This document shows positions 25,860 to 33,552 of a stretch of 44,263 nucleotides of DNA, in pieces. Source of the DNA: a virus; IMG/VR virus record IMGVR_UViG_3300037882_004189, positions 1 through 44,263 of that record. The stretch is one strand, 5' to 3'. A model generated the notes under the pieces. It ran no database searches, was not told where the DNA came from, and saw only the letters and a program-made list of their open reading frames with translations. The first letter of the stretch is position 1. The number at the start of each line of letters is the position of its first letter. Position numbers and translations under genes: made by a program.

Positions 25860-27033
25860 TGTTCATCTGTCTTTTAATCAGTCCGGCCTTCTGCATAATT
25901 TCTACAATCTTCATTACGTTGTGGGCCGGAGTTCTTTGTTGAATAAAGTTTACCAGCCGGTTCTCAAGGATCGGCTTTTTGTCCTTGATATAAAGGGTGT
26001 AGAGGAAATGCCACGCCTCGTTAATAACCGTACTATCGCCGCCGGCGTTCATTGCTTTGAAGATGTCGGGCATGTGAGACTCGGCTTCGAGTAACCAGTC
26101 AAGTGCTTCAGTAAAGTTCTCTAATGTAATGTTTAAGCTATCGCCAGAACTTGCACTGGCAACCATGCACAACTTAAGTAGGTGTGCACTACGGCGGATA
26201 TTATACGTGGCTAGTTTTGGATGGTCTGGTTGCGGAGGACCACCAGCAAGATGCCACTGGGTAAATCCTATTCTTGCATCAGGTTCAAATTGCATCGGGC
26301 CGTACAGCTTGCCAATAGAATTAAGATCGAAGGTAAGTTCCTTTCCTAACTTCTCGTTCCTAGAGTTGTCGCTGAAAAGATCCTGTAAATGGCTGTCGCC
26401 GGAATAGATAAGATTTACCCTGGAAATAAACCCTTGTGTCCAAGCGCCCTCCGGCATTACGTTGTTGAGGTAAGACGGGGTTGTTGCGGCCAGAAGATTT
26501 AACTGCGGCTTGTCAATCATAAACTTAAGCGCGGCGCTTCTCTTCCGCTCCGAGTACGGGTGTCCATCATACACGTCTGTGAGTACGTTCATAAACTCGT
26601 TATCATAACCTGGGATCAACACACCGAGCTCGTTGGCGAGGATCTTTAACGAGTTAAAATTGAATTGCCCAAACCCACCTTGCCCGTCTTTATTCGTCAC
26701 CACTCCTTTGCGTTCCGCTTCTCGCAGCTCGTCCATGAGGGAAGCTTTAGAAACAGAAGAGGAAGCGAGGTGGTGGTCGTCAAGACTCTGCCATAACTTT
26801 TGCACAGTTCTTGTAACTACTGTTTTCCCTACACCTGGGGGCCCGACTAGTACGCAGAAAAGGTTTGGGTAAAGAGGGGCTACGTTTGTAGTTATCCAAA
26901 CCCTTCGTTCAAGCGCCCCTGCGACAGCTGAGATTGCTCCCCACTTCCGGAACAAATCCGGCGAGGGCAAGCCTGCTGTGTAGGCATAAAAGCCGTCTAT
27001 CCAGTTAACTAATTTACGCTGCTTTATCATCAT
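25816..27033 (-). CDS. AAA+ ATPase, DUF3987-like, probable replication protein
   Basis: The 405-aa protein has a clear Walker A, GPPGVGKT (residues 64-71), and a later LAATTPSYL segment of sensor-1 type. The start, WIDGFYAYTAGLPSPDLFRKWGAISAVAGALERRVW, is typical of DUF3987-like ATPases found with phage or plasmid primases and helicases. It probably unwinds or loads at the replication fork; no primase active site is visible. Its start overlaps the DNA polymerase stop (ATGATGA), linking the two. No terminator is seen at its end, which overlaps the convergent late block. Confidence 0.65.
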   Translation of the reverse strand: MMIKQRKLVNWIDGFYAYTAGLPSPDLFRKWGAISAVAGALERRVWITTNVAPLYPNLFCVLVGPPGVGKTVVTRTVQKLWQSLDDHHLASSSVSKASLMDELREAERKGVVTNKDGQGGFGQFNFNSLKILANELGVLIPGYDNEFMNVLTDVYDGHPYSERKRSAALKFMIDKPQLNLLAATTPSYLNNVMPEGAWTQGFISRVNLIYSGDSHLQDLFSDNSRNEKLGKELTFDLNSIGKLYGPMQFEPDARIGFTQWHLAGGPPQPDHPKLATYNIRRSAHLLKLCMVASASSGDSLNITLENFTEALDWLLEAESHMPDIFKAMNAGGDSTVINEAWHFLYTLYIKDKKPILENRLVNFIQQRTPAHNVMKIVEIMQKAGLIKRQMNTMGLHEVVPEGRKQ

Positions 27034-28631
27034 TTAAACCGGAGTTTGGAGTGGGAAATTCTTTTGCGACTATCGTTGCCTTTGTATTTTATTAAGCCAT
27101 CGGGGTTGTCCTTGACGCTCCCGACCTGGGAAGGTAAACACATTCCCCGCCTGACGTGGTCTTTATTCCACATCTCGATGTCACCCCAGTTCCAGCCTAC
27201 CTTAGCCTCGGTTGGTACGCAGAACTCGCGGCCGCCCTTAAGTACGAGCGGGGCTTTGATTGCTTCGATCGCCCACGGTACAATTTCGTCCTCGAGTTCT
27301 TCGGGGTACTGGAAGAGAAGGGAGTCGTGAACCTGGACAAGGATCTGTACCTTACCGGAGCGGAAGATGTTAAGGAGGCCGATATTAATTTCTTCCCCCG
27401 TCATCGACTGAGGACAAAAGGAAATCGCTTCCCGCAAGGTGCTGTCGTCTTGTGCACGACCAAAGAAGTGGCGGCGGCGATTGAACAGGGTGGTGAGGGA
27501 AGAATGTGTATGAAGCTGTTCCCGCACCCACTTGTGAAATAGCTGGATTTCTGGAAAACCCTCGAAGTAGCCGGACTGAAATTCCCGAACGTTTGACACA
27601 GGGATCTTGGTGTGCATTGCCATTGTCGGGGCAGTGCCGTAGAAGTTTGTGCCGTGTCCGAGCCGCTTCGCCATATCGCGGTAAGAAAAGTCTCGGTAAG
27701 CGATCTCATCTGCAATAGCCCGCCAGCCTTTCCGTTCTTCCGGCCACGGTAGCTGTGGGTTTGCCATCCGGCAGACGAAAGTGTGAAGGTCGCCGGACTC
27801 ACAAGCGTCAAGGTAGCGGCCGATAACTGCATCGTGTTCTGTTCCTTTAAAAATATTCCAGCACATAGCGCCGAGGTTACGGGAGTCGGCTTGCTCGAGA
27901 TCTATGTTACAGAACTTCATGCCACGGTCTGCGCAAAAGATTGAGCGGAGAGAACGACTGATGTTCTGTGAATTGCTTCCAGTTCCAAAGTCGGAAGCAG
28001 AGGAAGAAAGACGACCTGTGTTTGTGCCGGCGATGTTGAAGCCGTACCGGAAGCGTCCGTCTGCGTCGATGCCGGTTTCCAAGAACGAGCGCTTCTTGTC
28101 AAGATCACGCAGAGCAAGGATGTGATTGCAAATAGGCTCGGCGTAGAAGTTTATAGAAAGCTTCTCGATCGCTTCGCGGTTAACAGTTGGAGCGAAGATA
28201 CCGTTGGCGTTGCGCTTCTTAATAGGCTTTAGCTCCATTACTTTGTAAAAAAGGTTCTGTAGCTGTGCGTTGCTGCGCCACCAAAGGGGGGAAGAGCAGG
28301 GAAAGCCTACGCCCTCGGAAACGATTTCCATCAACTGTGTGTTGAGGATTTCGATGTCCCGCACTGTGGAATGAAGTACAGCTCCGCGCCTGTTCTGGTC
28401 AACGAGTAGCCCGCGAAGCGTCATCTCCATAATCGGGCCTTGTAGGGCGCGGGAGAAGTCGTAAGTATGGCGGGCTACTGAGTCGAGTTGAGGGAGTAGG
28501 GCATCACGAACCTCAAGAGTAACTGCTGCGTCGAAGCCGTTGTATATCCACTCCCGTTCATTACTTGTGAGAGATTGATCGCCGTATGTACCAGTGTCAA
28601 AGCGCAGGTTTTCGGTGTCAATTATTTTCAT
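27030..28631 (-). CDS. DNA polymerase family A, C-terminal part (polymerase domain)
   Basis: The 533-aa protein contains the family A polymerase motifs: A, FCNIDLEQADSRNLG (near 239-253); B, RDMAKRLGHGTNFYG (near 317-331); and C, VQVHDSLLFQ (near 428-437, His-Asp intact). Its first 45 residues hold WIYNGFDAAVTLEV, which looks like exonuclease motif III (YxxxD). The other exonuclease motifs lie in a separate upstream gene (29102-30109). The polymerase is therefore split inside the proofreading domain, with a DUF1937 gene between. ATGA overlap with that gene supports the start. Confidence 0.9.
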   Translation of the reverse strand: MKIIDTENLRFDTGTYGDQSLTSNEREWIYNGFDAAVTLEVRDALLPQLDSVARHTYDFSRALQGPIMEMTLRGLLVDQNRRGAVLHSTVRDIEILNTQLMEIVSEGVGFPCSSPLWWRSNAQLQNLFYKVMELKPIKKRNANGIFAPTVNREAIEKLSINFYAEPICNHILALRDLDKKRSFLETGIDADGRFRYGFNIAGTNTGRLSSSASDFGTGSNSQNISRSLRSIFCADRGMKFCNIDLEQADSRNLGAMCWNIFKGTEHDAVIGRYLDACESGDLHTFVCRMANPQLPWPEERKGWRAIADEIAYRDFSYRDMAKRLGHGTNFYGTAPTMAMHTKIPVSNVREFQSGYFEGFPEIQLFHKWVREQLHTHSSLTTLFNRRRHFFGRAQDDSTLREAISFCPQSMTGEEINIGLLNIFRSGKVQILVQVHDSLLFQYPEELEDEIVPWAIEAIKAPLVLKGGREFCVPTEAKVGWNWGDIEMWNKDHVRRGMCLPSQVGSVKDNPDGLIKYKGNDSRKRISHSKLRFK

Positions 28632-28957
28632 TTATTCCACCTAACGTAAGTAATTGGTTTGTTTAACTTTTGTGCGAGTTCTAGCTCTGCCCTAATGCCA
28701 ACGGAGTTTGCCCACCCGTCCAACATAAACACCTCGACTTCGTCAGCAGCACTAAGCATTTTTACGTTAAAAGACTCCCAGCTCTTTGCATCGTACGGAA
28801 AATCAAAGTATGTTGCGAACTGATGCCCGTATACGATAGGGGAGAATACGGACGTGCCTTGTTGAAGTTGTGTTTTGCAGTAAAGTAAAGCTTGCCGGTA
28901 TCGAAATTCACGTACGGGAAGCTCTTTGTGTGAGTAAGGGGAAGCGAGGTAGATCAT
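28628..28957 (-). CDS. DUF1937-family protein, nucleoside-deoxyribosyltransferase-like fold
   Basis: The 109-aa protein begins IYLASPYSHKELPVREFRYRQA and continues with VFSPIVYGHQF, a W-x-x-x-(N/D) segment and VFMLDGWANSVGIRAELELAQ, the pattern of DUF1937. That family is related in fold to nucleoside 2-deoxyribosyltransferases and may act on nucleotides; its reaction is not established. AAAGGA lies 10 nt upstream. It interrupts the DNA polymerase gene set. Confidence 0.75.
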   Translation of the reverse strand: MIYLASPYSHKELPVREFRYRQALLYCKTQLQQGTSVFSPIVYGHQFATYFDFPYDAKSWESFNVKMLSAADEVEVFMLDGWANSVGIRAELELAQKLNKPITYVRWNK

Positions 28958-29101
28958 TGTCAGTGTTTCCTTTCTTTTGAGTACTCGTATTAAATGACTA
29001 AATCAGAAACGTTTCTACAGGCAAACGATCGGCAGGACTTCCAACCGAACAACCTCCAAAAACCTTTTACGGGTTGCCAATCGCCCCATTGCTCTTACAT
29101 C
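28958..29101. other. Untranslated gap inside the polymerase gene set
   Basis: This 144-bp gap separates the glycosylase-exonuclease gene from the DUF1937 gene. It contains a perfect palindrome GAAACGTTTC (29008-29017) and repeated AACC-type elements at 29037-29057. I see no confident promoter, terminator or group I intron core. It is unusually long for this tightly packed strand. Confidence 0.5.
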
Positions 29102-30109
29102 TCAGTCCTCCTTTTTAACTGATGTATTTTTCCGTTCCATTTTCCACGCCGCCTCATCAGTGTATATGCTGCCGAGAAATGCGAGGCCTTTTTGTAGTTC
29201 CGGCTGAAGCGCGTGGTGCATTAGCATAGTGTCATCGCCGTTAATCATTCCGTGAACTGGAATGCCGTATGAACGCCACAAAAAACCTGCATCGTACATA
29301 AAGTTTTGCCCTACGTTTATGCGAGGGGAGCGGAAGAGTTTCCTGAGGTAATCCCAAACTTTAAGTTCCTCCTCGAGTGTAGACCAATAGTTTCCTCCTG
29401 GTTTTGTTGGATCGTAAAAGGGGATTACAATGGCTCGATCCTTGGTAGGCGCAAGCCCGATGCAGGTTATCTGATTACTTATAGTCTCGATGTCGGTGGA
29501 TAGGACGAGGGAAGGCTCGATAAAAGTTTCGTGGAAAGAAAGGATGTCGGACAAAGACGGCTCGATGTGAACGAAGCGCCGGAGGCGGCGAACGTCTGGA
29601 TACTCCTGTTCCCTTGCTGCTTTAGCACAGTCGGCGGTAAGGATCGGGCGCAAAGAGTAATCGCGCAGAACCGCTGCCGGATGATAGGAGCAAAGTACCT
29701 TGCCGAACTCCGTTTGTACAGACGCCCCTCGGACTTTTGAAATCCGTGAGTCCTGTAGGAAGAACCAAGAAGCTGTTCCGCCGAGAGCAAGGATCAGGTT
29801 GGGCTTGATCGCGGCGATCTCTTTCTTGAGGCGAGTTAGTTCGTGGGTGTACTCGTTACTTATCCAGCCCGAGGGGTGCTTAGGCATACCGACTATAGCT
29901 GCGCGTTTATCTGATACAGTAATGCTTTTAATATCCCCACCAGCTAGGTGGAAGTTAAACACGTTTGTGAGGTAGCAATCTTTTTTCTCAATTCCGTTTT
30001 GTGCAAGGACTTGAGATAAGAGAAAACCGGCAGCCCCCACGAAAGGCTGGCCGGCTTCTTCCTCTTGTCGCCCGAAGGCTTCACCGCAGATTAAGATTTT
30101 ATTCTGCAA
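29102..30109 (-). CDS. Uracil-DNA glycosylase domain fused to N-terminal part of a 3'-5' exonuclease
   Basis: Residues 1-165 are a family 4/5-like uracil-DNA glycosylase: GEAFGRQEEEAGQPFVGAAG (near 9-28) and SYHPAAVLRD (near 143-152) are its two active-site motifs. The N-terminal CxxC that helps bind the 4Fe-4S cluster in family 4 enzymes is absent. Residues about 195-320 are a DnaQ/Klenow-type exonuclease with motif I STDIET and motif II GQNFMYDAGFL, but no motif III; that lies in the polymerase gene. The start is TTG 30109, with AAGGA 9 nt upstream; a stop codon in frame just upstream rules out an earlier start. It probably pairs with the polymerase subunit. Confidence 0.85.
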   Translation of the reverse strand: MQNKILICGEAFGRQEEEAGQPFVGAAGFLLSQVLAQNGIEKKDCYLTNVFNFHLAGGDIKSITVSDKRAAIVGMPKHPSGWISNEYTHELTRLKKEIAAIKPNLILALGGTASWFFLQDSRISKVRGASVQTEFGKVLCSYHPAAVLRDYSLRPILTADCAKAAREQEYPDVRRLRRFVHIEPSLSDILSFHETFIEPSLVLSTDIETISNQITCIGLAPTKDRAIVIPFYDPTKPGGNYWSTLEEELKVWDYLRKLFRSPRINVGQNFMYDAGFLWRSYGIPVHGMINGDDTMLMHHALQPELQKGLAFLGSIYTDEAAWKMERKNTSVKKED

Positions 30110-30494
30110 TTTGGTTCTTCCTTCTTGCTATCTCGTCTCTAATATAAAATGCAGCTTTTTCTAAATCAACTAACGCAGCCCCTTTACTATCCGCCCGCCA
30201 GATGTACTTGATAGCGTTGCCGAGATTAAAGTTCATGTGCCGCGTTATCTCTATGCATTCAATGCCGCTGGGGTGAGAAGTGTAGTGAACGGGGCACTCA
30301 ACCTGATCGTGTTTTGAAAGGACTGGTTGCGGTAAAGGTTGTTTACTTAGTGCCTTAAGTACCTCCTTCATCTCGGTAAACAATTCTTTCTCTGCTGGTA
30401 TCGAGGTATTTGCTGGTAAATCTTTCCAGTCGCCGCCTTTATTTTTTTCTGCTTCTATTTGTCTTTTCATATGATTTTCGATGGTTCCAGCCAT
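30099..30494 (-). CDS. DUF3310 protein, related to T7 gp1.7
   Basis: The C-terminal half carries the DUF3310 pattern HYTSHPSGIECIEITRHMNFNLGNAIKYIWRADSKG, followed by DLEKAAFYIRDEI. In T7 gp1.7 a related protein phosphorylates dTMP and dGMP, so a nucleotide-metabolism role is plausible here; the catalytic assignment is inferred. ATG 30494 follows AGGAGG by 5 nt, an excellent site. ATG 30512 is an alternative closer to the upstream stop. The gene overlaps the glycosylase-exonuclease gene by 11 nt. Confidence 0.8.
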   Translation of the reverse strand: MAGTIENHMKRQIEAEKNKGGDWKDLPANTSIPAEKELFTEMKEVLKALSKQPLPQPVLSKHDQVECPVHYTSHPSGIECIEITRHMNFNLGNAIKYIWRADSKGAALVDLEKAAFYIRDEIARRKNQIAE

Positions 30495-30513
30495 TTCTAC
30501 CTCCTCCGTCATT

Positions 30514-31749
30514 TTATTTCTCCCATGCTTCACAAGAACGTTTATAGAACTCTTCACTCTTTTCTAGTCCGAGAACGTAGTTAGCGTTCAGGCTTTTGGC
30601 GGCTTTGAGTGAGTTAGCACTGCCGGCGGTCGGGTCTAGCATCACGCTGTTTGCATCGCACACCATACGAAAGAAGTGCTTGAGCATTGGCACTGGCTTT
30701 TCACTCATGTGAATTTCCTTATCTTTCCCTGGGTGGGAAAAGACGTTGGAGACGGCCTGAACAACAAGACGATCTCCGCGTGAGGCAAAGAAAGCTGTCT
30801 CGTAAATCCGGCGAGGTCCTCGTTTTGGATCGGGGAGTAGTCCTGTGTTGTCGGACTTGTGCCAGATGAGAGGGAACGGGTTAACCTTCCAGCCCATTTC
30901 AGTAAGGAGTTCTAAAGTTACCTGATAGTAATCCATTGAAAACCAGAAGATAAGGTGAGCGGAGTCTGCTACTACGTTTGACATAGCGGTCTTGAGGGTT
31001 TTAAGGAGGGTGAAGTAAACTTCTTTCCCGTCCTCATACCTGCCGTAGTTATCAATGTTACTGCCCTGCTTCTGCTCATCTGCGTTGATACCGTAAGGAA
31101 AATCGCAATGAATAAGGTTGAACTTATTGCCTGTGTAAGATTGCGCCCACTCGTTGAAGTCCGTGTTTAGAAGTGGGACTTCGGGGGTGTCTTTATCTGT
31201 GCCTGCGATAGAAGAAAGAATAGAGTTTCTCTCTCGTTCTTTCTTGCGAAGGAGAATGTTTAGCGCCGTTTTCATTTGCGGTTGGGTTATAATCTTTTCG
31301 TTCCCTTTTTCTATCTCTTTTGCGAGGTCGATTTTGTGAGAAAGAATTGCTTTTGATACGTTAAGTTCCTGAGCGGTTGCTTCTTGCGTCCAGCCTGGTT
31401 CTTGTTTTTGTTTCAACTCATGGTACTTTGCCATGGCCGTTGTCTCTTCCTGCCATGTAAGGTTCTTGCGTTTGATGTTTTCTTCTAGCTCGATCATGTG
31501 AAGATCTTCGGGTTCGAGTTCGTCAACGTAACGCACCTCGATATGTGACCAGCCAAGGGAGGTGACGGCGGTTAAGCGGCGTTCACCTGCTACGAGGTTG
31601 CCCTCCCGATCTACTACGATAGGGTGAAACAGGCCGTAACGCGCGATCGAAGCGGCGAGGTCTGGGATGTCAGTTAGCTCACGGCGCTGACGGTTCTCGC
31701 GATCGATGGTGATGGAGGAGATGGCTAAGGGTTGGCCGGCGCTGATCAT
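30514..31749 (-). CDS. ParB-like domain fused to N4/N6-type DNA methyltransferase
   Basis: Residues about 8-140 form a ParB/sulfiredoxin-like domain with IVVDREGNLVAGERRLTA (catalytic-type GxRR motif near 55-59) and a following helix-turn-helix-like segment (WTQEATAQELNVSKAILSHKI). Residues about 190-411 are a DNA methyltransferase with the catalytic DFPYG (216-220, a DPPY variant) and a C-terminal AdoMet-binding DPTAGSANSL (372-381). The phage probably modifies its own DNA, possibly against restriction, at sites that cannot be predicted. The start gives an ATGA overlap with the preceding small gene. Confidence 0.85.
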   Translation of the reverse strand: MISAGQPLAISSITIDRENRQRRELTDIPDLAASIARYGLFHPIVVDREGNLVAGERRLTAVTSLGWSHIEVRYVDELEPEDLHMIELEENIKRKNLTWQEETTAMAKYHELKQKQEPGWTQEATAQELNVSKAILSHKIDLAKEIEKGNEKIITQPQMKTALNILLRKKERERNSILSSIAGTDKDTPEVPLLNTDFNEWAQSYTGNKFNLIHCDFPYGINADEQKQGSNIDNYGRYEDGKEVYFTLLKTLKTAMSNVVADSAHLIFWFSMDYYQVTLELLTEMGWKVNPFPLIWHKSDNTGLLPDPKRGPRRIYETAFFASRGDRLVVQAVSNVFSHPGKDKEIHMSEKPVPMLKHFFRMVCDANSVMLDPTAGSANSLKAAKSLNANYVLGLEKSEEFYKRSCEAWEK

Positions 31750-31943
31750 GCTGAAAGACTTTCAAGTAAATAGAGCGGGACAGGGAAAGCGGAAAGGTTT
31801 CCGTCTGGATCAGACTGGGAAGAGCAAAAGGTGATGGCCGCTGCTTCCTCAAACTTTCGTGCGAGTTTCCAGTCGGAAGTTCCGCCGGATGCCGATAACC
31901 ACGCACCTGAGCGAATTGACCAGATAAGATAGCTAGATTTCAT
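31746..31943 (-). CDS. Small hypothetical protein, 65 aa
   Basis: The 65-aa protein is neutral and Ser/Ala-rich with a central helix DWKLARKFEEAAAITF; the pattern WSIRSGAWLSASGGTSDWK is not one I recognise. AAGGAG lies upstream of ATG 31943, and the stop overlaps the ParB-methyltransferase start (ATGA). It may assist that enzyme, judging by coupling only. Confidence 0.6.
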   Translation of the reverse strand: MKSSYLIWSIRSGAWLSASGGTSDWKLARKFEEAAAITFCSSQSDPDGNLSAFPVPLYLLESLSA

Positions 31944-31965
31944 TGCATTCTCCTTGAGAAAAATT

Positions 31966-32011
31966 AAGACCAGGGAATTGGTTCAACCATCGAATGTGGT
32001 CCGCTCCCCTG
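31966..32011. repeat. Hairpin region with degenerate copy 4 of the 33-bp repeat
   Basis: CCAGGG (31970-31975) and CCCTGG (32007-32012) bracket a segment whose core TTGGTTCAACCATCGAATG (31978-31996) matches copy 3 at 16 of 19 positions. The flanking arms of the other copies are not conserved here. Read leftward the stem is followed by a T-rich stretch (31955-31965), so weak termination or attenuation is possible. Confidence 0.5.
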
Positions 32012-32041
32012 GCCTGCCTTTAGAGTACTCCCGAGAGGACT

Positions 32042-32509
32042 CTATTCACGAATGGGCGCTGTTCTTTGGATCTCGGCATACTTTACTTCCGGATCGTTCT
32101 TATCAGCACGGTGCTTGATCTCGCCGTCAAACTGAGTGTTGAAAGCTTTTGCAATCGCTTCTCCAAAAGTCATATCGGCAACGCCTTCTACTGCACAATG
32201 TTTCTCAATAAACTGCCGCAGTTTGAACTGAGTGTTTCCGCTTTTGGTTGTGTCGTTATTGTCGAAAAGAAACTTTACAGAGCTGATCACGTTACCTATC
32301 CCGCCGAACTCTTTGAGTTCTTCTTGATCAACATTCTCATAGGCTTCAAGGGCTTTAGAAATAAAGGTGACCTGTGTGTACGCGCCGTTTGCAATCTCTT
32401 CAATCTGAGGAGGCTTAGTTACAATGAAGCGGTACATACCAAGCGGCGGGATAGGTGGGCGTTCAACATCTGCTAGTTTCTTGTTTGCGATCGCAGCAAA
32501 ATTTACCAT
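32042..32509 (-). CDS. Probable single-stranded-DNA-binding-like protein
   Basis: The 155-aa acidic protein starts MVNFAAIANKKLADVERPPIPPLGMYRF and continues with a beta-rich core typical of DUF669/SSB-like phage proteins encoded beside Sak4-type recombinases. I infer ssDNA binding from this pairing and the overall look, not from a definite motif. GGAG precedes the ATG. The Sak4-like gene is 58 nt upstream on the same strand. Confidence 0.5.
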   Translation of the reverse strand: MVNFAAIANKKLADVERPPIPPLGMYRFIVTKPPQIEEIANGAYTQVTFISKALEAYENVDQEELKEFGGIGNVISSVKFLFDNNDTTKSGNTQFKLRQFIEKHCAVEGVADMTFGEAIAKAFNTQFDGEIKHRADKNDPEVKYAEIQRTAPIRE

Positions 32510-32566
32510 TTAAGTTCTCCATTAAATACCGAGGAAGGTGCTCGGCTCACCTCTTAGACGGATACG

Positions 32567-33352
32567 TTACGCCGTCTTAAGCTTTTTAAAAATCTCCGCG
32601 AGTCCAGTTCCGAGGGGAAGGGTTACTTCGAAACCTGGGCCGGGAGTTTTAAGATCAATTACTGAGGTAGGGGCGGTGCGGATGCTCCGCACGACGGAGT
32701 CACCTTTGCCAGTTTTTTCCGCTAATACGAGAGTGTTAAGGTACTTGGCGAGCTTTGGACCGAGGGCTTTACCAACTGCTGACATCGTACCTTTGGTTGT
32801 GCCGTCTGTCCACTCGTCATAGGTTACATGGGAGATTATGATTACGTTTGTTTTAAACGCTTCACCAGTTAGTAACGCAACTGTATCCTCGACTGCTTGC
32901 TGCGCGAGATAGAACCACTGGCGAGGATCTTTTGCCGAGGAGTTCATCCCCTTTGCCCACTCGAAAGCGGCCTTGCCGTAAGCGGTTAAGGAGTCGATAA
33001 CGAAGATAGTTTCTTCCCCCCACTCACAGGGCTTGGTTTCGTCAGTCCATTTTTCCAGTAGCTTAAGGGAGTTGGTGAAGGCTTTAGGCTGACCGTCAAG
33101 GATCAGACCCTGGGAACTATGGACTTTGTACTTGTCTCTGTAGGTTTCGTAATCGACGTTGGCGAGTTTGTCCGGGCACTTAACTTTTGCCCACTCGCGC
33201 AACGCATCGAGGCCGTTATCGAGGTCGAGGATCTTAAGTTTGTATCCAGCCTGGACAAGGGAGACAAGTGCGCCGGTCTTACCTGTTCCACTGTCGCCGA
33301 TCAAGGCAAGCTTTACAAACTTTGATCCGTGATGGTCTGCGAGATTGGCCAT
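32567..33352 (-). CDS. Sak4-like RecA-fold ATPase (phage recombinase)
   Basis: The 261-aa protein has Walker A GDSGTGKT (19-26), Walker B ETIFVIDSLT (near 114-122) and IIISHVTYDEW, the layout of Sak4-type AAA/RecA-like annealing or strand-exchange proteins. They are about this length and often neighbour an SSB-like gene, as here. It should act in recombination-dependent replication or end repair. TAAGGAAAAATAAA precedes the ATG. Confidence 0.8.
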   Translation of the reverse strand: MANLADHHGSKFVKLALIGDSGTGKTGALVSLVQAGYKLKILDLDNGLDALREWAKVKCPDKLANVDYETYRDKYKVHSSQGLILDGQPKAFTNSLKLLEKWTDETKPCEWGEETIFVIDSLTAYGKAAFEWAKGMNSSAKDPRQWFYLAQQAVEDTVALLTGEAFKTNVIIISHVTYDEWTDGTTKGTMSAVGKALGPKLAKYLNTLVLAEKTGKGDSVVRSIRTAPTSVIDLKTPGPGFEVTLPLGTGLAEIFKKLKTA

Positions 33353-33363
33353 TTTATTTTTCC

Positions 33364-33552
33364 TTAATTCATTATGTAAAGTTGGGTTAGGTTTTCTGCA
33401 ACGAAAACTATTTTAACGGAAGAAGGAAGGTCGTAATTTTCTGGACACGACATAGGGAAAGGAAGAGGTCTTGCCCAAGGTAGGGCATCGTAGCGCCCAT
33501 CTTTTGTTCTGTACATTATGTAGTAACTTATCTGTTGTTCATCGGATCCCAT
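33364..33552 (-). CDS. Small hypothetical protein, 62 aa
   Basis: The 62-aa protein (ISYYIMYRTKDGRYDALPW near its start) looks like a small beta-strand-rich fold. It is not recognised. ATG 33552 overlaps the nuclease gene end by 25 nt; ATG 33516, just after that stop, is an alternative that would cut into the first strand. Neither has a clear Shine-Dalgarno. Confidence 0.5.
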   Translation of the reverse strand: MGSDEQQISYYIMYRTKDGRYDALPWARPLPFPMSCPENYDLPSSVKIVFVAENLTQLYIMN

